Of a stretch of DNA of 64,000 bases, positions 56,403 to 64,000 are shown piece by piece. The translations under genes and the position numbers were made by a program. The notes below the pieces were generated by a model. That model worked only from the letters and a program-made list of their open reading frames with translations. It did no database searches and was not told the origin of the DNA. Positions within the stretch are counted from its first letter, which is position 1, and every line of letters begins with the position of its first letter. Source of the stretch: JAENVT01 sp963773085 (GTDB lineage: Bacteria; Actinomycetota; Acidimicrobiia; Acidimicrobiales; Ilumatobacteraceae); assembly GCA_963773085.1 (NCBI GenBank), contig CAVYZS010000014.1:124001-188000 (forward strand), in the 5' to 3' direction.

Positions 56403-57517
56403 CGCGTCACCATCCCGCTGAACTCGTCGTGCAGCACCGGAACGATCTCCTCGCCGATCAGCTTCAGACTCGACATCATGGCATCGTGCGGAAGCGGGTT
56501 GACGGTGCCGAGTGAAACTTCGAGGCGGTCCATGCCGAGCACCTCGTGGATCTCCTTGATCTTGCCGAGCACGGTCTCGGGGCTGCCATACAGCGGTGGC
56601 CCCATGACCATCGGTGGCGCCATCGACGGGTCGATCTTGACGTGCCTCGGCACGCCGCCGAGTGCGGCTCCGATCTGAGCCATCGTCATCATCATGTCGG
56701 GTGTGGCACCGTTGAAGATGCTCAACAGCCCGGCGCCGGAAAGTGAGCGCATCGTCTCCTCGGCTTCGGCGTCGGTCGGGGTGACGTACATGAAGTGTCG
56801 GTACTGCAAGTTGTCGCCGGTCGGCTCCCAGCCTGCCTCGGCAGCCGAATCGCGGTAGAGCGCGGCGTGCTCGGCACACTTCTCGGCCGTCATGTACGAG
56901 AAGCCGAGATCGAGCCGGTGCCGTCCGGCGAAGATCGCTCCGTCCTTGCTGTTGCCCGAGATCAAGATGCGCGGATGCGGGTCCTGCACTCGCTTCGGCC
57001 ACACCGAGACGTTGCGGAAGCGGTAGTAGCGGCCTTCCCAGCCAAAGGGTTCGGGCTCGGTGAAACAGGCCTTGATCAGCAGCGTTCCCTCTTCGAAGCG
57101 CTCGCGCGACTCCCATGGGTTGGAGCCGTAGGTGAGGTACTCGTTCGGCGTTCCGCGCAGCATGCCGATGCGCAGGCGACCGCCGAGGAGGTTGTCGAGC
57201 ATCGAGTATTCCTCAGCGATGCGAACCGGGTTGTTCAGCGGCAGGTCAGTGCCGAAGACACCGATCTGGGCGCCAGGGAAACGCCGCCCGGCAACGGCCG
57301 CGAACACGATCGGGTTCGGCGTCAGCTGTTTGGGCGAGTAGTGGTGCTCTGCGAAGTTGAGCGAATCGAAACCGGCGTCGAGCGCGGCTCCACACTCGAC
57401 GAAACCGTGCTCGTAGGTTGCCCCGACGAGGTCCGTTTCGCAGATTCGGGGCGGCGCCGGCCATGAGTCGCCGTGCTGACCCCAGTAATTCATCGTGTGG
57501 AAGAACTCGAGTTTCAT
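56399..57517 (-). CDS. luciferase-like (LLM class) flavin monooxygenase 1
   Basis: 372 residues, intact. Bacterial-luciferase fold: MKLEFFHTMNYWGQHGDSWP, FAEHHYSPKQLTPNPIVFAA, DNLLGGRLRIGMLRGTPNEY, GWEGRYYRFRNVSVWPKRVQ and PHPRILISGNSKDGAIFAGR. Members use FMNH2 or F420. An AGAGGTGAC ribosome site 5 bp before ATG 57517 supports this start; the frame is open to 57565. The 78 bp upstream are AT-rich and probably hold the promoter of this two-gene operon. Confidence 0.88.
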   Translation of the reverse strand: MKLEFFHTMNYWGQHGDSWPAPPRICETDLVGATYEHGFVECGAALDAGFDSLNFAEHHYSPKQLTPNPIVFAAVAGRRFPGAQIGVFGTDLPLNNPVRIAEEYSMLDNLLGGRLRIGMLRGTPNEYLTYGSNPWESRERFEEGTLLIKACFTEPEPFGWEGRYYRFRNVSVWPKRVQDPHPRILISGNSKDGAIFAGRHRLDLGFSYMTAEKCAEHAALYRDSAAEAGWEPTGDNLQYRHFMYVTPTDAEAEETMRSLSGAGLLSIFNGATPDMMMTMAQIGAALGGVPRHVKIDPSMAPPMVMGPPLYGSPETVLGKIKEIHEVLGMDRLEVSLGTVNPLPHDAMMSSLKLIGEEIVPVLHDEFSGMVTR

Positions 57518-57595
57518 GTCACCTCTCGTGTGCTCGCTGGCTCCACAATAGCCACATAAAGTCAACCTGTCGATAGTAAATGTGTAATCAGTCTG

Positions 57596-58726
57596 TCATG
57601 TCAGCTCGCCCAACCGGGTGGCGTTGATCAGGTCCCAGTCGATTTCGTAGCCGAGCCCCGGGCGCGTCGGGCACAGCGCGTTTCCGGCAGCATCGATCGC
57701 GATCCGCTCGGTCAGCCCGTAGCTGAAATGTGCGGTGTCGTACTCCCCCGGTGGGTGGATGACGATGACCTCGTAGTACTCGCAGTTGCGGATCGCCATA
57801 GCGACATGAAGCGTGGCCACGTTGTTGAGCGCGTTGTAGGCGTCGTGCACCTCGCAGTTCATCTGGAACGCCTCGGCAAGATGAGCAATCTTCATCATTC
57901 CCGTGATTCCACCCTTGATCACCACATCGCCGCGCAGGAAGTCGGTCGCCTCCTGCACCAGCCACGGGGCCAGGGCGTACAGCCCGCCTTCAGTCATCTC
58001 GGTGGCCATGATGGGGATCGACAGCTGTTGCTTCAGTCGCCGGTACCCGTAGATGTCGTCGGCCTGCAATGGATCCTCGTACCAGTAATAGCCGAGATCC
58101 TCGATCGCCTGCCCGACGGTGAGCGCCTCCGGATAGCTGTACGCCCAGGCCGAGTCGAGCATCAACCGGTAGTCACCGCCGACACGATCACGGACGAGAT
58201 CGCATGCCTCGATGTCGTCGGTGATCGTCACCCCGTGCTCGCCGCGCAGCATGCGCCGTTGCGTCGGAGGATGCAGCTTGTAGGCGCTGAACCCCTGTTC
58301 GAGGTACGCAGCCGCCTCGTCGGCGTAGATCCCGGACGCGTCGTGGACCCATGAGGAGATGTATGCCGGAAGTTGGTGGCGGACCGTTCCGAGCAGGCGA
58401 TGGATCGGCAGCCCAGCCGCCTTGCCGGCGATGTCCCACAAGGCGACATCGATGTAGCCCTGCACCGTCGAGTGCATGCCCCGCCGTTTGGCCCACAGCT
58501 CGTGCCAGATAGCTCCGATGTCGAGCGGGTTGCGACCGAGGAGCAGCGGCTTGACCTGTCGGATGATCTGATCGGTCACGTCGGGCCCAGGCGGACTGAT
58601 GAAGGTGTTGCCCTCGATGCCCTCATCGGTGTAGATGCGTAGCACCGCCATCTCCATCGGCGGCAATGGCATACCCGCAGGAAGCAGGCGTTCGTGGACG
58701 ACCACCGACACATCGGTGATCCTCAC
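57596..58726 (-). CDS. enolase-superfamily (mandelate racemase/muconate lactonizing) enzyme
   Basis: 376 residues, intact. The capping domain reads RITDVSVVVHERLLPAGMPL. The barrel shows the catalytic Lys region GFSAYKLHPP, metal ligands in YRLMLDSAWAYSYPEAL (Asp), YYWYEDPLQADD (Glu) and MATEMTEGG (Glu), and the C-terminal CEVHDAYNALNNVATLHVAM with the catalytic His. This fits the MR subgroup acid-sugar or carboxylate dehydratases and racemases; the substrate is unknown. The GTG at 58726 overlaps the stop of luciferase-like gene 2 (GTGA). Confidence 0.87.
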   Translation of the reverse strand: MRITDVSVVVHERLLPAGMPLPPMEMAVLRIYTDEGIEGNTFISPPGPDVTDQIIRQVKPLLLGRNPLDIGAIWHELWAKRRGMHSTVQGYIDVALWDIAGKAAGLPIHRLLGTVRHQLPAYISSWVHDASGIYADEAAAYLEQGFSAYKLHPPTQRRMLRGEHGVTITDDIEACDLVRDRVGGDYRLMLDSAWAYSYPEALTVGQAIEDLGYYWYEDPLQADDIYGYRRLKQQLSIPIMATEMTEGGLYALAPWLVQEATDFLRGDVVIKGGITGMMKIAHLAEAFQMNCEVHDAYNALNNVATLHVAMAIRNCEYYEVIVIHPPGEYDTAHFSYGLTERIAIDAAGNALCPTRPGLGYEIDWDLINATRLGELT

Positions 58727-59613
58727 GCCTCGCCCCATTCGGCTCGGGTCGCGTCGGCCACCCTCGTGATCAGGGCGATCTGATCGGCGACCGTTCCGGC
58801 GACGATGCGGTTGGCGACCCCGAAGTGCGAAACCCCTGCTTCTCGAATTGCACGAACGGTTGTCGCCCACTGCTCCGGCGGGGTGACATGGGTGACCAGG
58901 CGACCCTCCATACCGAATGCTCCGGCGTCGCGACCGGCCGCCGAGACCTCTGCGCGAAGCCGATCGACCAACCGCAACATGCCGTCGAGATTGGTTCCGA
59001 GCGGCGCCATCATCTTGAAGCCGTCGGCCAGCCGTGCGGCCCGTCTGATCGTGATGTCGAGCGGCATGCCCCCCGTGTCGAAGTTGCCGCCACCCATCCA
59101 GATCGGGATCGACCGCGTCGGCCGCGGGTGCAAGGCGACCTCGTCGAGCACGACGTGCGTGCCGTGGTACGTGACGAGCTCCTCGGTCCACAGGAGGCGC
59201 ATCGCTTCGATCTGCTCCTCGATCAGTGCCCCACGCGTCGCCGGATCGACTCCGACGGCCTGCATCTCGCGACGCTGCCACCCCACGCTGACTGCAAGGC
59301 GCAGGCGGCCACCGCTCAGCAGGTCGACCTCGGCCGCCTGCTTGGCGGCGAGGGCGGCCGGTCGTAGCGGTAGCAGTGTCATCCCGGTGTTCAGCTCGAT
59401 CCCTTCGGTGACCGCAGCCAGGAACGCCAGGAGCGTGAACGATTCATGCCACGGTTCGTCGAAGGACAACCCTGGCGGGAAGGGCGACGCCGACGACGAC
59501 ACGACGTGTTCCGAGAAGCCGATGTGCGCGTAACCCAAGCCTTGCGCTGCCTCGACGTAGTCGCGGATTTCGACCGTGTGGGCAAAGTACGGAAGGTCGA
59601 CACCGACGCGCAT
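58723..59613 (-). CDS. LLM class (F420-type) oxidoreductase 2
   Basis: 296 residues, intact. MRVGVDLPYFAHTVEIRDYV, IGFSEHVVSSSASPFPPGLS, VDLLSGGRLRLAVSVGWQRR (flavin/F420-binding), PIWMGGGNFDTGGMPLDITI and LADGFKMMAPLGTNLDGMLR are typical of the actinobacterial TIGR03619-like group of F420-dependent LLM oxidoreductases. It is the first gene of an operon with the enolase-superfamily enzyme and diverges from the FAH-family gene. Confidence 0.87.
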   Translation of the reverse strand: MRVGVDLPYFAHTVEIRDYVEAAQGLGYAHIGFSEHVVSSSASPFPPGLSFDEPWHESFTLLAFLAAVTEGIELNTGMTLLPLRPAALAAKQAAEVDLLSGGRLRLAVSVGWQRREMQAVGVDPATRGALIEEQIEAMRLLWTEELVTYHGTHVVLDEVALHPRPTRSIPIWMGGGNFDTGGMPLDITIRRAARLADGFKMMAPLGTNLDGMLRLVDRLRAEVSAAGRDAGAFGMEGRLVTHVTPPEQWATTVRAIREAGVSHFGVANRIVAGTVADQIALITRVADATRAEWGEA

Positions 59614-59639
59614 TGCGGCGACAGTAACGCGGCCTCACC

Positions 59640-59689
59640 GAATAGTCGACAGATGAGCTGCACACCGTCTGCGCATATGCTGTCTATTC
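59640..59689. promoter_or_regulatory. long imperfect inverted repeat in the LLM2-FAH divergent promoter
   Basis: GAATAGTCGACAG (59640-59652) and CTGTCTATTC (59680-59689) are inverted copies differing by a 3-bp insertion. The right arm abuts the FAH start codon. Such an arrangement fits a repressor that controls both directions; the AsnC- or PaaX-type proteins nearby are candidates. Confidence 0.4.
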
Positions 59690-60520
59690 ATGCGCTTGTT
59701 CAATCTCGCCGGTCGCCTGAGCACCTTCGTCGACGGTTCGGTCGTCGACGTCGCCTCCGCCAGCGACAACAGATTCTCCGCTGACCCGCAGCACCTGTTC
59801 GACGACTGGCAGGCCCTCACGGAGTGGGGTGCGTCTGTCGACGCCCGGGGCGCCGGACCGATCGACGCAGGGAGTCTGCTGGCCCCGGTGCCGCGTCCAC
59901 CGCAGGTCTTCGCGATCGGACTCAACTACAAGGCCCATGCCCAGGAGGGCATCTTCAGCGTGCCCGAGGAACCGACCGTGTTCACCAAGTGGCCGAGTTG
60001 CATTGTCGGCCCGTCACACGCCGTCGAGTTGCCTGTAGACACCGACTGGGAGATCGAACTGGTCGTCGCCGTGTCGCGCCACGCCTACAAGGTCAGCGCC
60101 GTCGAGGCCATGTCGTACGTCGCCGGCTACACCGTAGGCCAGGACCTGTCCGATCGGGTCCTTCAACGCAAAGGACCCGCACCACAGTGGGGCCTCGGCA
60201 AGTCGCGGTACGGCTACGGTCCCACTGGCCCGTGGCTGGTGACCCTCGACGAGTTCGACGACCCGCTCGACCTGGCGATTCACAGCTCGTTGGCCGGCGA
60301 GACCTTGCAGACGTCGCGAACGTCGATGCAGATCTTCGACGTTCCGACCGTGATCGAATACATCTCGGCGTTGTGCCCGCTGTTGCCGGGCGATCTGATC
60401 TTCACCGGCACACCCGAGGGCGTCGGCTACGCCCGCACGCCACCCCGATTCCTGCATCCTGGCGATGTGTTGACCAGCACGATCGAGGGCATCGGCGATC
60501 TCGTCACGCACTTCATCTGA
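59690..60520 (+). CDS. fumarylacetoacetate hydrolase family enzyme
   Basis: 276 residues, intact. FAH fold: PRPPQVFAIGLNYKAHAQEG, FTKWPSCIVGPSHAVELP, metal ligand Glu pair in DWEIELVVAVSRHAYKV, GYTVGQDLSDRVLQ, the Lys/Gly segment GLGKSRYGYGPTGPW, and GDLIFTGTPEGVGYARTPPR. These enzymes hydrolyse, decarboxylate or isomerise 2-oxo-enoic acids in aromatic meta-cleavage and related pathways. No ribosome site fits between the operator arm and the ATG, so the mRNA may be leaderless. Confidence 0.88.
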   Translation: MRLFNLAGRLSTFVDGSVVDVASASDNRFSADPQHLFDDWQALTEWGASVDARGAGPIDAGSLLAPVPRPPQVFAIGLNYKAHAQEGIFSVPEEPTVFTKWPSCIVGPSHAVELPVDTDWEIELVVAVSRHAYKVSAVEAMSYVAGYTVGQDLSDRVLQRKGPAPQWGLGKSRYGYGPTGPWLVTLDEFDDPLDLAIHSSLAGETLQTSRTSMQIFDVPTVIEYISALCPLLPGDLIFTGTPEGVGYARTPPRFLHPGDVLTSTIEGIGDLVTHFI

Positions 60521-60551
60521 CCGGTAGATCTGACGTATACATCTGACCGGT
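60520..60551. terminator. hairpin within a 12-bp direct repeat between converging genes
   Basis: ACCGGTAGAT (60520-60529) pairs with ATCTGACCGGT (60541-60551) with one bulged base. The word CATCTGACCGGT is present twice (60514 and 60540). It separates the converging FAH and ligase genes. Confidence 0.5.
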
Positions 60552-61936
60552 CAGGACAACAGCGACTTCTGGACCTTGCCCATCGCATTGCGAGGCAAGG
60601 CGTCGACGACTCGAACCTCGCGGGGACGCTTGTGGATCGACAGCAGCGCGGCGACGTGGTCGATCAACTCGTCGGCGTCGAGGTCGTCGCCGACGACGTA
60701 GGCCACGACCCGCTGCCCCAGATCGGGATCGCTGACACCGACGACCGCGGCCTCGGTGACCCCGCGGTGAGTGAGGAGCGCAGCTTCGACCTCACCGGCG
60801 CCAACCTTGAACCCGCCCGTCTTGATGATGTCGACGGATTGCCGACCGACGATGCGATGGAACCCACCTGCGTCGATGACTGCAGCGTCGCCGGTTCGGA
60901 ACCAGTCGCCGTCGAACGAATCTGCAGTCGCATCCGGACGGTTGAGGTACTCGTCGAACATCGTGGATCCACGGATCTGTAGCTCCCCGATCGTCACCCC
61001 GTCGTGGTTCATCACTCGGCCGGCGTCGTCGACCAGCCTGCTCTCGACACCGACGATCGGCTGTCCGACCCAACCAGCACGTCGCTCGCCGTCGGCGCGG
61101 GTCGACACGGTGATCAGCGTCTCTGTCATGCCGTACCGCTCGACCGGCGACTGACCGATCAAGGTCGTCATGTCTTCGAACACCGAGACGGGAAGTGGTG
61201 CGCTGCCGGAAACGACGAGCCGAGCGCCGCGCAACGCCGTGGCGAGTGCCGGTTCGGCACAGATCCGGGACCACACGGTTGGCACGCCGAAGTACATCGT
61301 GCCATCCGCGGCCGCGTACGCCTGAGGCGTCGGCTTCCCCGTGTGGATCAGACGCGAACCGACGCGCAATGCCCCCATGACACCGAGCACCAATCCGTGA
61401 ACGTGGAACAGCGGCAGGCCATGCACCAGTGTGTCGCTGGGCGACCACTGCCAAGCCTCCGCTAGACCGTCGAGGTCGGCAGCCACCGCCCGGCGAGAAA
61501 GCACGACGCCTTTGGGCAGACCCGTCGTGCCCGAGGTGTACATGATCAGCGCCGTCGAGTCGTCGGCAGGCTCGGCGCCCGACCAGTCGGCCTCCCCGGT
61601 GATCGGCACCTGCGGCAACGCGACCTCGGGCCACTGTGGATCACCGATGGTCGCCGTTGCGCCCGAGTCGCGGAGCATGTGTTCGCGTTCCATCGGCCCG
61701 GCGTCGGCCGGCATCGGTACCACCGGCACACCGGCCATGAGGCCGGCAACGACTCCCACCACGGTGTCGAGTGTCGAAGTTGCCCGCAACGCGACCGCGG
61801 GCATGTCGACGAGTCGCCGCGCGACGGCGGCTGCTCGTCTCGACAGCTGCGACCACGACACCGCCTCCCCCGCCACGGTGATTGCCGACGAGTGGTCGCC
61901 GAGCTCGCCGCTCAACGATGGCAACAGCACGCTCAC
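60551..61936 (-). CDS. acyl-CoA synthetase of the malonyl-CoA synthetase (MatB) type
   Basis: 461 residues, intact, shorter than FadD as usual for MatB. IMYTSGTTGLPKGVVLSRRA (ATP-binding), GLPLFHVHGLVLGVMGALRV, VERYGMTETLITVSTRADGE, DWFRTGDAAVIDAGGFHRIV and GRQSVDIIKTGGFKVGAGEV are diagnostic of the MatB-like group, ending RNAMGKVQKSLLS with the catalytic Lys. It would activate malonate or a small dicarboxylate released by the surrounding pathway. It overlaps the upstream dehydrogenase stop (ATGA). Confidence 0.87.
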   Translation of the reverse strand: MSVLLPSLSGELGDHSSAITVAGEAVSWSQLSRRAAAVARRLVDMPAVALRATSTLDTVVGVVAGLMAGVPVVPMPADAGPMEREHMLRDSGATATIGDPQWPEVALPQVPITGEADWSGAEPADDSTALIMYTSGTTGLPKGVVLSRRAVAADLDGLAEAWQWSPSDTLVHGLPLFHVHGLVLGVMGALRVGSRLIHTGKPTPQAYAAADGTMYFGVPTVWSRICAEPALATALRGARLVVSGSAPLPVSVFEDMTTLIGQSPVERYGMTETLITVSTRADGERRAGWVGQPIVGVESRLVDDAGRVMNHDGVTIGELQIRGSTMFDEYLNRPDATADSFDGDWFRTGDAAVIDAGGFHRIVGRQSVDIIKTGGFKVGAGEVEAALLTHRGVTEAAVVGVSDPDLGQRVVAYVVGDDLDADELIDHVAALLSIHKRPREVRVVDALPRNAMGKVQKSLLS

Positions 61937-62913
61937 GGCTCACCTACGCGAACGATCACCTTGCCGTACAGATCGGGTTGCTGGGCGCGCTCGAAGGCGG
62001 CGTGAATCTGTTCGAACGGGTAGATCGAGTCGATCACGGGATGAAGGTCGGCGGCCTCCATGAATCGCAGCAGTTGTTCGGTCTCCAGCCGGCTCGCTCC
62101 ACTGACACCGATGATCGAGATCTGCCGGTAGAACACCCTGGCCAGGTCGGCATTCGGGTTGGCGCCGCTCGTTGCGCCGGAAACCACGATCCTTCCGCCG
62201 GGTCGGACGTTGCGCAGGCTGTGGTTCCACGTTGCCTCGCCCACCGTCTCGATCACGAGATCGGCAGGCACCGACAGCCGGGCACCGCTCTCGACCGCCT
62301 CGTGGGCACCGCGCTCCAACGCCCGGCGGCGCTTCTCAGCCGAGCGACTGGTGACGACTACACGCAATCCCGCTGCCCGAGCCAGTGCCGCTGCAGCGGT
62401 TGCCACGCCACCGCCGGCCCCCTGGATCAGCACGGTCTCGCCAGGCTCGGCATGGCCGCGAGTGAACAGCATGCGATAGGCGGTGGTCCACGCCACCGTG
62501 ATGCAGCCCGCCTCTGCCATCGTCATGAACGCAGGCTTCGGCACCAGGTTGCGATGGGGCACGATGGTGTACTCCGCAAACGAACCGGGAAAGCGCTCGG
62601 ACACCAGCGCCCGATCTGGATCGAGCGACTCATCACCGTGACCGGCGTCGGGGTTGCCGAACGAACCCGATACGACCACCTCGTTGCCCTGTACGTCCCA
62701 CCCGGCTATGTCACAGCCGACCACCATCGGGAATTGGTCGGCGCGCACGCCGACCCCACGCATCGACCACAGATCGTGCATGTTGATCGACGTCGACACG
62801 ACGCGGACGAGGGTGTGGCCATCGGGGGCGATGGGATCGGGCCAGTCGTCGCGCAGCTCGAGCATCGACAATGGGTCCGACTCGTTGATGCCCATGGCGA
62901 CCGCAGCCCTCAC
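61933..62913 (-). CDS. zinc-independent MDR-family oxidoreductase (quinone-oxidoreductase-like)
   Basis: 326 residues, intact. GroES-like N-terminal domain (VVGCDIAGWDVQGNEVVVSG) and Rossmann domain with the NADPH motif VLIQGAGGGVATAAAALARA, then VVVTSRSAEKRRRALERGAH. The structural zinc cysteines of alcohol dehydrogenases are missing, which places it with quinone or enoyl reductases. A GTG start is preceded by the ribosome site AAGGGG. It forms an operon with the MatB-like ligase. Confidence 0.88.
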   Translation of the reverse strand: MRAAVAMGINESDPLSMLELRDDWPDPIAPDGHTLVRVVSTSINMHDLWSMRGVGVRADQFPMVVGCDIAGWDVQGNEVVVSGSFGNPDAGHGDESLDPDRALVSERFPGSFAEYTIVPHRNLVPKPAFMTMAEAGCITVAWTTAYRMLFTRGHAEPGETVLIQGAGGGVATAAAALARAAGLRVVVTSRSAEKRRRALERGAHEAVESGARLSVPADLVIETVGEATWNHSLRNVRPGGRIVVSGATSGANPNADLARVFYRQISIIGVSGASRLETEQLLRFMEAADLHPVIDSIYPFEQIHAAFERAQQPDLYGKVIVRVGEP

Positions 62914-62948
62914 GTTTCCCCTTCCGGATCGGTTGCGTCACCGTAGCA

Positions 62949-63410
62949 ATGGGAAACTCGCGGTTCATGTTCGACAACCCCTGGGATCCCCGCCAGCGCA
63001 CCGACCTCACCGACAACGAGCAGGTCGTGCTGCACTTCATGAGTGACTGCATGCACGGCGACGACCTGTCACTGGTCGACCGATACGTAGCCGAGAGCTA
63101 CATCCAACACACGCCCGGGATCGGTCAGGGACGTCAGGGACTTCGCCGATACCTCGAAGAGGTCGCCTGGAAGCGGCCCGGGCGACGCGACTGGCGACCG
63201 ATCCACCTGTTCGCCTGCGGCGATTTCGTGATCCTGCACAAGCTGCTGCCGGCTGTCGTCATCGCCGACTTCCTCCGGTTCGACGCCGACGGGATGATGG
63301 CTGAGCACTGGGACGTGGTTCAACCCCACCCCGAGCACGGCTACGACCCCATGCGTCGCTCGGTCGAGGAACTCGAACGATTCCGGACGGTGTTCGGAAT
63401 CACCGACTGA
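62949..63410 (+). CDS. NTF2-like (SnoaL-type) protein
   Basis: 153 residues, or 147 from ATG 62967. The small cone-shaped fold is suggested by QVVLHFMSDCMHGDDLSLVD, ESYIQHTPGIGQGRQGLRRY, HLFACGDFVILHKLLP, FLRFDADGMMAEHWDVVQPH. SnoaL-like proteins act as cyclases, isomerases or hydrolases; the conserved YIQHTP...G...HWDVVQ pattern is common in bacterial members of unknown substrate. It diverges from the dehydrogenase gene. Confidence 0.82.
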   Translation: MGNSRFMFDNPWDPRQRTDLTDNEQVVLHFMSDCMHGDDLSLVDRYVAESYIQHTPGIGQGRQGLRRYLEEVAWKRPGRRDWRPIHLFACGDFVILHKLLPAVVIADFLRFDADGMMAEHWDVVQPHPEHGYDPMRRSVEELERFRTVFGITD

Positions 63411-63424
63411 GGTGCCCGCGCCGG

Positions 63425-63919
63425 CTACGTACCCTCGGCAACCAGGTCGGCCGTGGTGCGCACCACGGTGCTGCTGAGCGCCAACTGCGTCTCGGTGCGG
63501 TTCACGTCGGGAGAGGCAACGACACGCTGCAGGACAAGGTGAAGGTGATCGTTGGAACGAGCGACGATCCGCACCAACAGATCTCCGGAACCTGTCACCG
63601 TGTGGATCTCGAGCATCTCCGGAATCGTTCGCAGATGGGCAACGACGCGGGTGTGCGAGCCTTGCGAGATGGCCAACGTGGTGAATGCGAGCACGCCCAA
63701 CCCGGCCGCGGCGGCATCGATGTCGGGGCCATAGCCGACGATCACGCGGCGGTCCTCGAGGCGGCGCAGCCGGGTCAACACGGTGCCACGCGCGCATTCG
63801 AGCACCCGCGCCAGATCGGACACGGTCGAGTGCGGGGCCACACGCAGGCGCCCGATCAGCCTGCGATCGAGCGAGTCGAGCGCCGCCGGCGTCGGGGAAC
63901 GATCATCCAACATGCACAT
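63425..63919 (-). CDS. Lrp/AsnC-family transcriptional regulator
   Basis: 164 residues, or 162 from the second ATG. The N-terminal helix-turn-helix is LDSLDRRLIGRLRVAPHSTV with DLARVLECARGTVLTRLRRL, and the RAM domain is VLAFTTLAISQGSHTRVVAH with EMLEIHTVTGSGDLLVRIVA. Such regulators sense amino acids or aromatic acids. It closes the catabolic block and may control it or a gene beyond the right edge. Confidence 0.88.
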   Translation of the reverse strand: MCMLDDRSPTPAALDSLDRRLIGRLRVAPHSTVSDLARVLECARGTVLTRLRRLEDRRVIVGYGPDIDAAAAGLGVLAFTTLAISQGSHTRVVAHLRTIPEMLEIHTVTGSGDLLVRIVARSNDHLHLVLQRVVASPDVNRTETQLALSSTVVRTTADLVAEGT

Positions 63920-63941
63920 CTGCGATCGTTGGCAAGGCGGT

Positions 63942-63953
63942 GTGATTGATCAC
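63942..63953. promoter_or_regulatory. palindrome upstream of the AsnC-type regulator
   Basis: GTGAT-TG-ATCAC is a perfect inverted repeat 23 bp before the regulator start, in an AT-rich region that also contains a further ATCAC at the right edge. It is a plausible autoregulatory site. Confidence 0.4.
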
Positions 63954-64000
63954 GATGCCTAGTCTAGAATAAATCGTTGAACATCTTGATCATCACTCTT

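Overview
The window comes from a high-GC Gram-positive bacterium, most likely an actinomycetote of the Acidimicrobiia/Ilumatobacter type. This is an inference from the GC-rich third codon positions, the F420-type luciferase-like oxidoreductases, the DUF501 protein, the actinobacterial adenosine deaminase and the aerobic CO dehydrogenase genes; no marker here fixes the genus. No prophage, insertion sequence, CRISPR array or rRNA was seen.

Layout. 0-3.1 kb: partial tRNA-Arg, an FTR1 iron permease, and a Fur/Zur repressor divergent from a metal ABC transporter with a Fur-type box between them. 3.2-7 kb: a form II (AYRGAGR) molybdenum hydroxylase in the order coxS-coxL-coxM. 7-12.2 kb: PAP2 phosphatase, PIN protein, Dabb protein, FAD oxidoreductase, a lipoprotein and a secreted protein. 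12.2-31.1 kb: a CO-oxidation island. A LysR regulator faces coxM-coxS-coxL of a true form I (AYACSFR) Mo-Cu CO dehydrogenase. It is followed by an XdhC protein carrying a YHS metal-binding tail, coxD and coxE, a cupredoxin-multicopper oxidase, two tandem universal stress proteins with a small flavin-binding protein, a leftward glgX, a second coxD/coxE pair, two XdhC genes, a leftward NlpC/P60 hydrolase, a MocA-like cytidylyltransferase and coxG. 31.1-35.6 kb: housekeeping and unknown genes. 35.7-47.5 kb: a BMP-type nucleoside ABC transporter with adenosine deaminase, uracil phosphoribosyltransferase, phosphohexomutase and a PfkB sugar/nucleoside kinase, interrupted by deacetylase, queF and PhyH genes. 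47.5-54.6 kb: M1 aminopeptidase, acyl-CoA synthetase, a membrane protein with a cyclophilin-like protein, and an L,D-transpeptidase. 54.6-63.9 kb: an apparently catabolic cluster (PaaX regulator, two luciferase-like monooxygenases, alpha/beta hydrolase, enolase-superfamily enzyme, FAH-family enzyme, malonyl-CoA-synthetase-like ligase, quinone-oxidoreductase-like enzyme, NTF2-like protein, AsnC regulator).

How it works together. The island encodes the three CODH subunits, the probable machinery for molybdenum-cytosine-dinucleotide cofactor supply (MocA, XdhC) and Cu/S site maturation (CoxD, CoxE), the membrane factor CoxG, and copper- and stress-related proteins. This suits CO oxidation as a survival energy source. 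The nucleoside block would import and salvage nucleosides.

Quality. About 30 genes are broken by apparent one-base indels, densest at 1.4-12 kb and 33-46 kb and rare at 46.5-64 kb. Homology continues in another frame across each break, so most are probably assembly errors rather than decay. For these genes I give the whole locus from inferred start to inferred stop.
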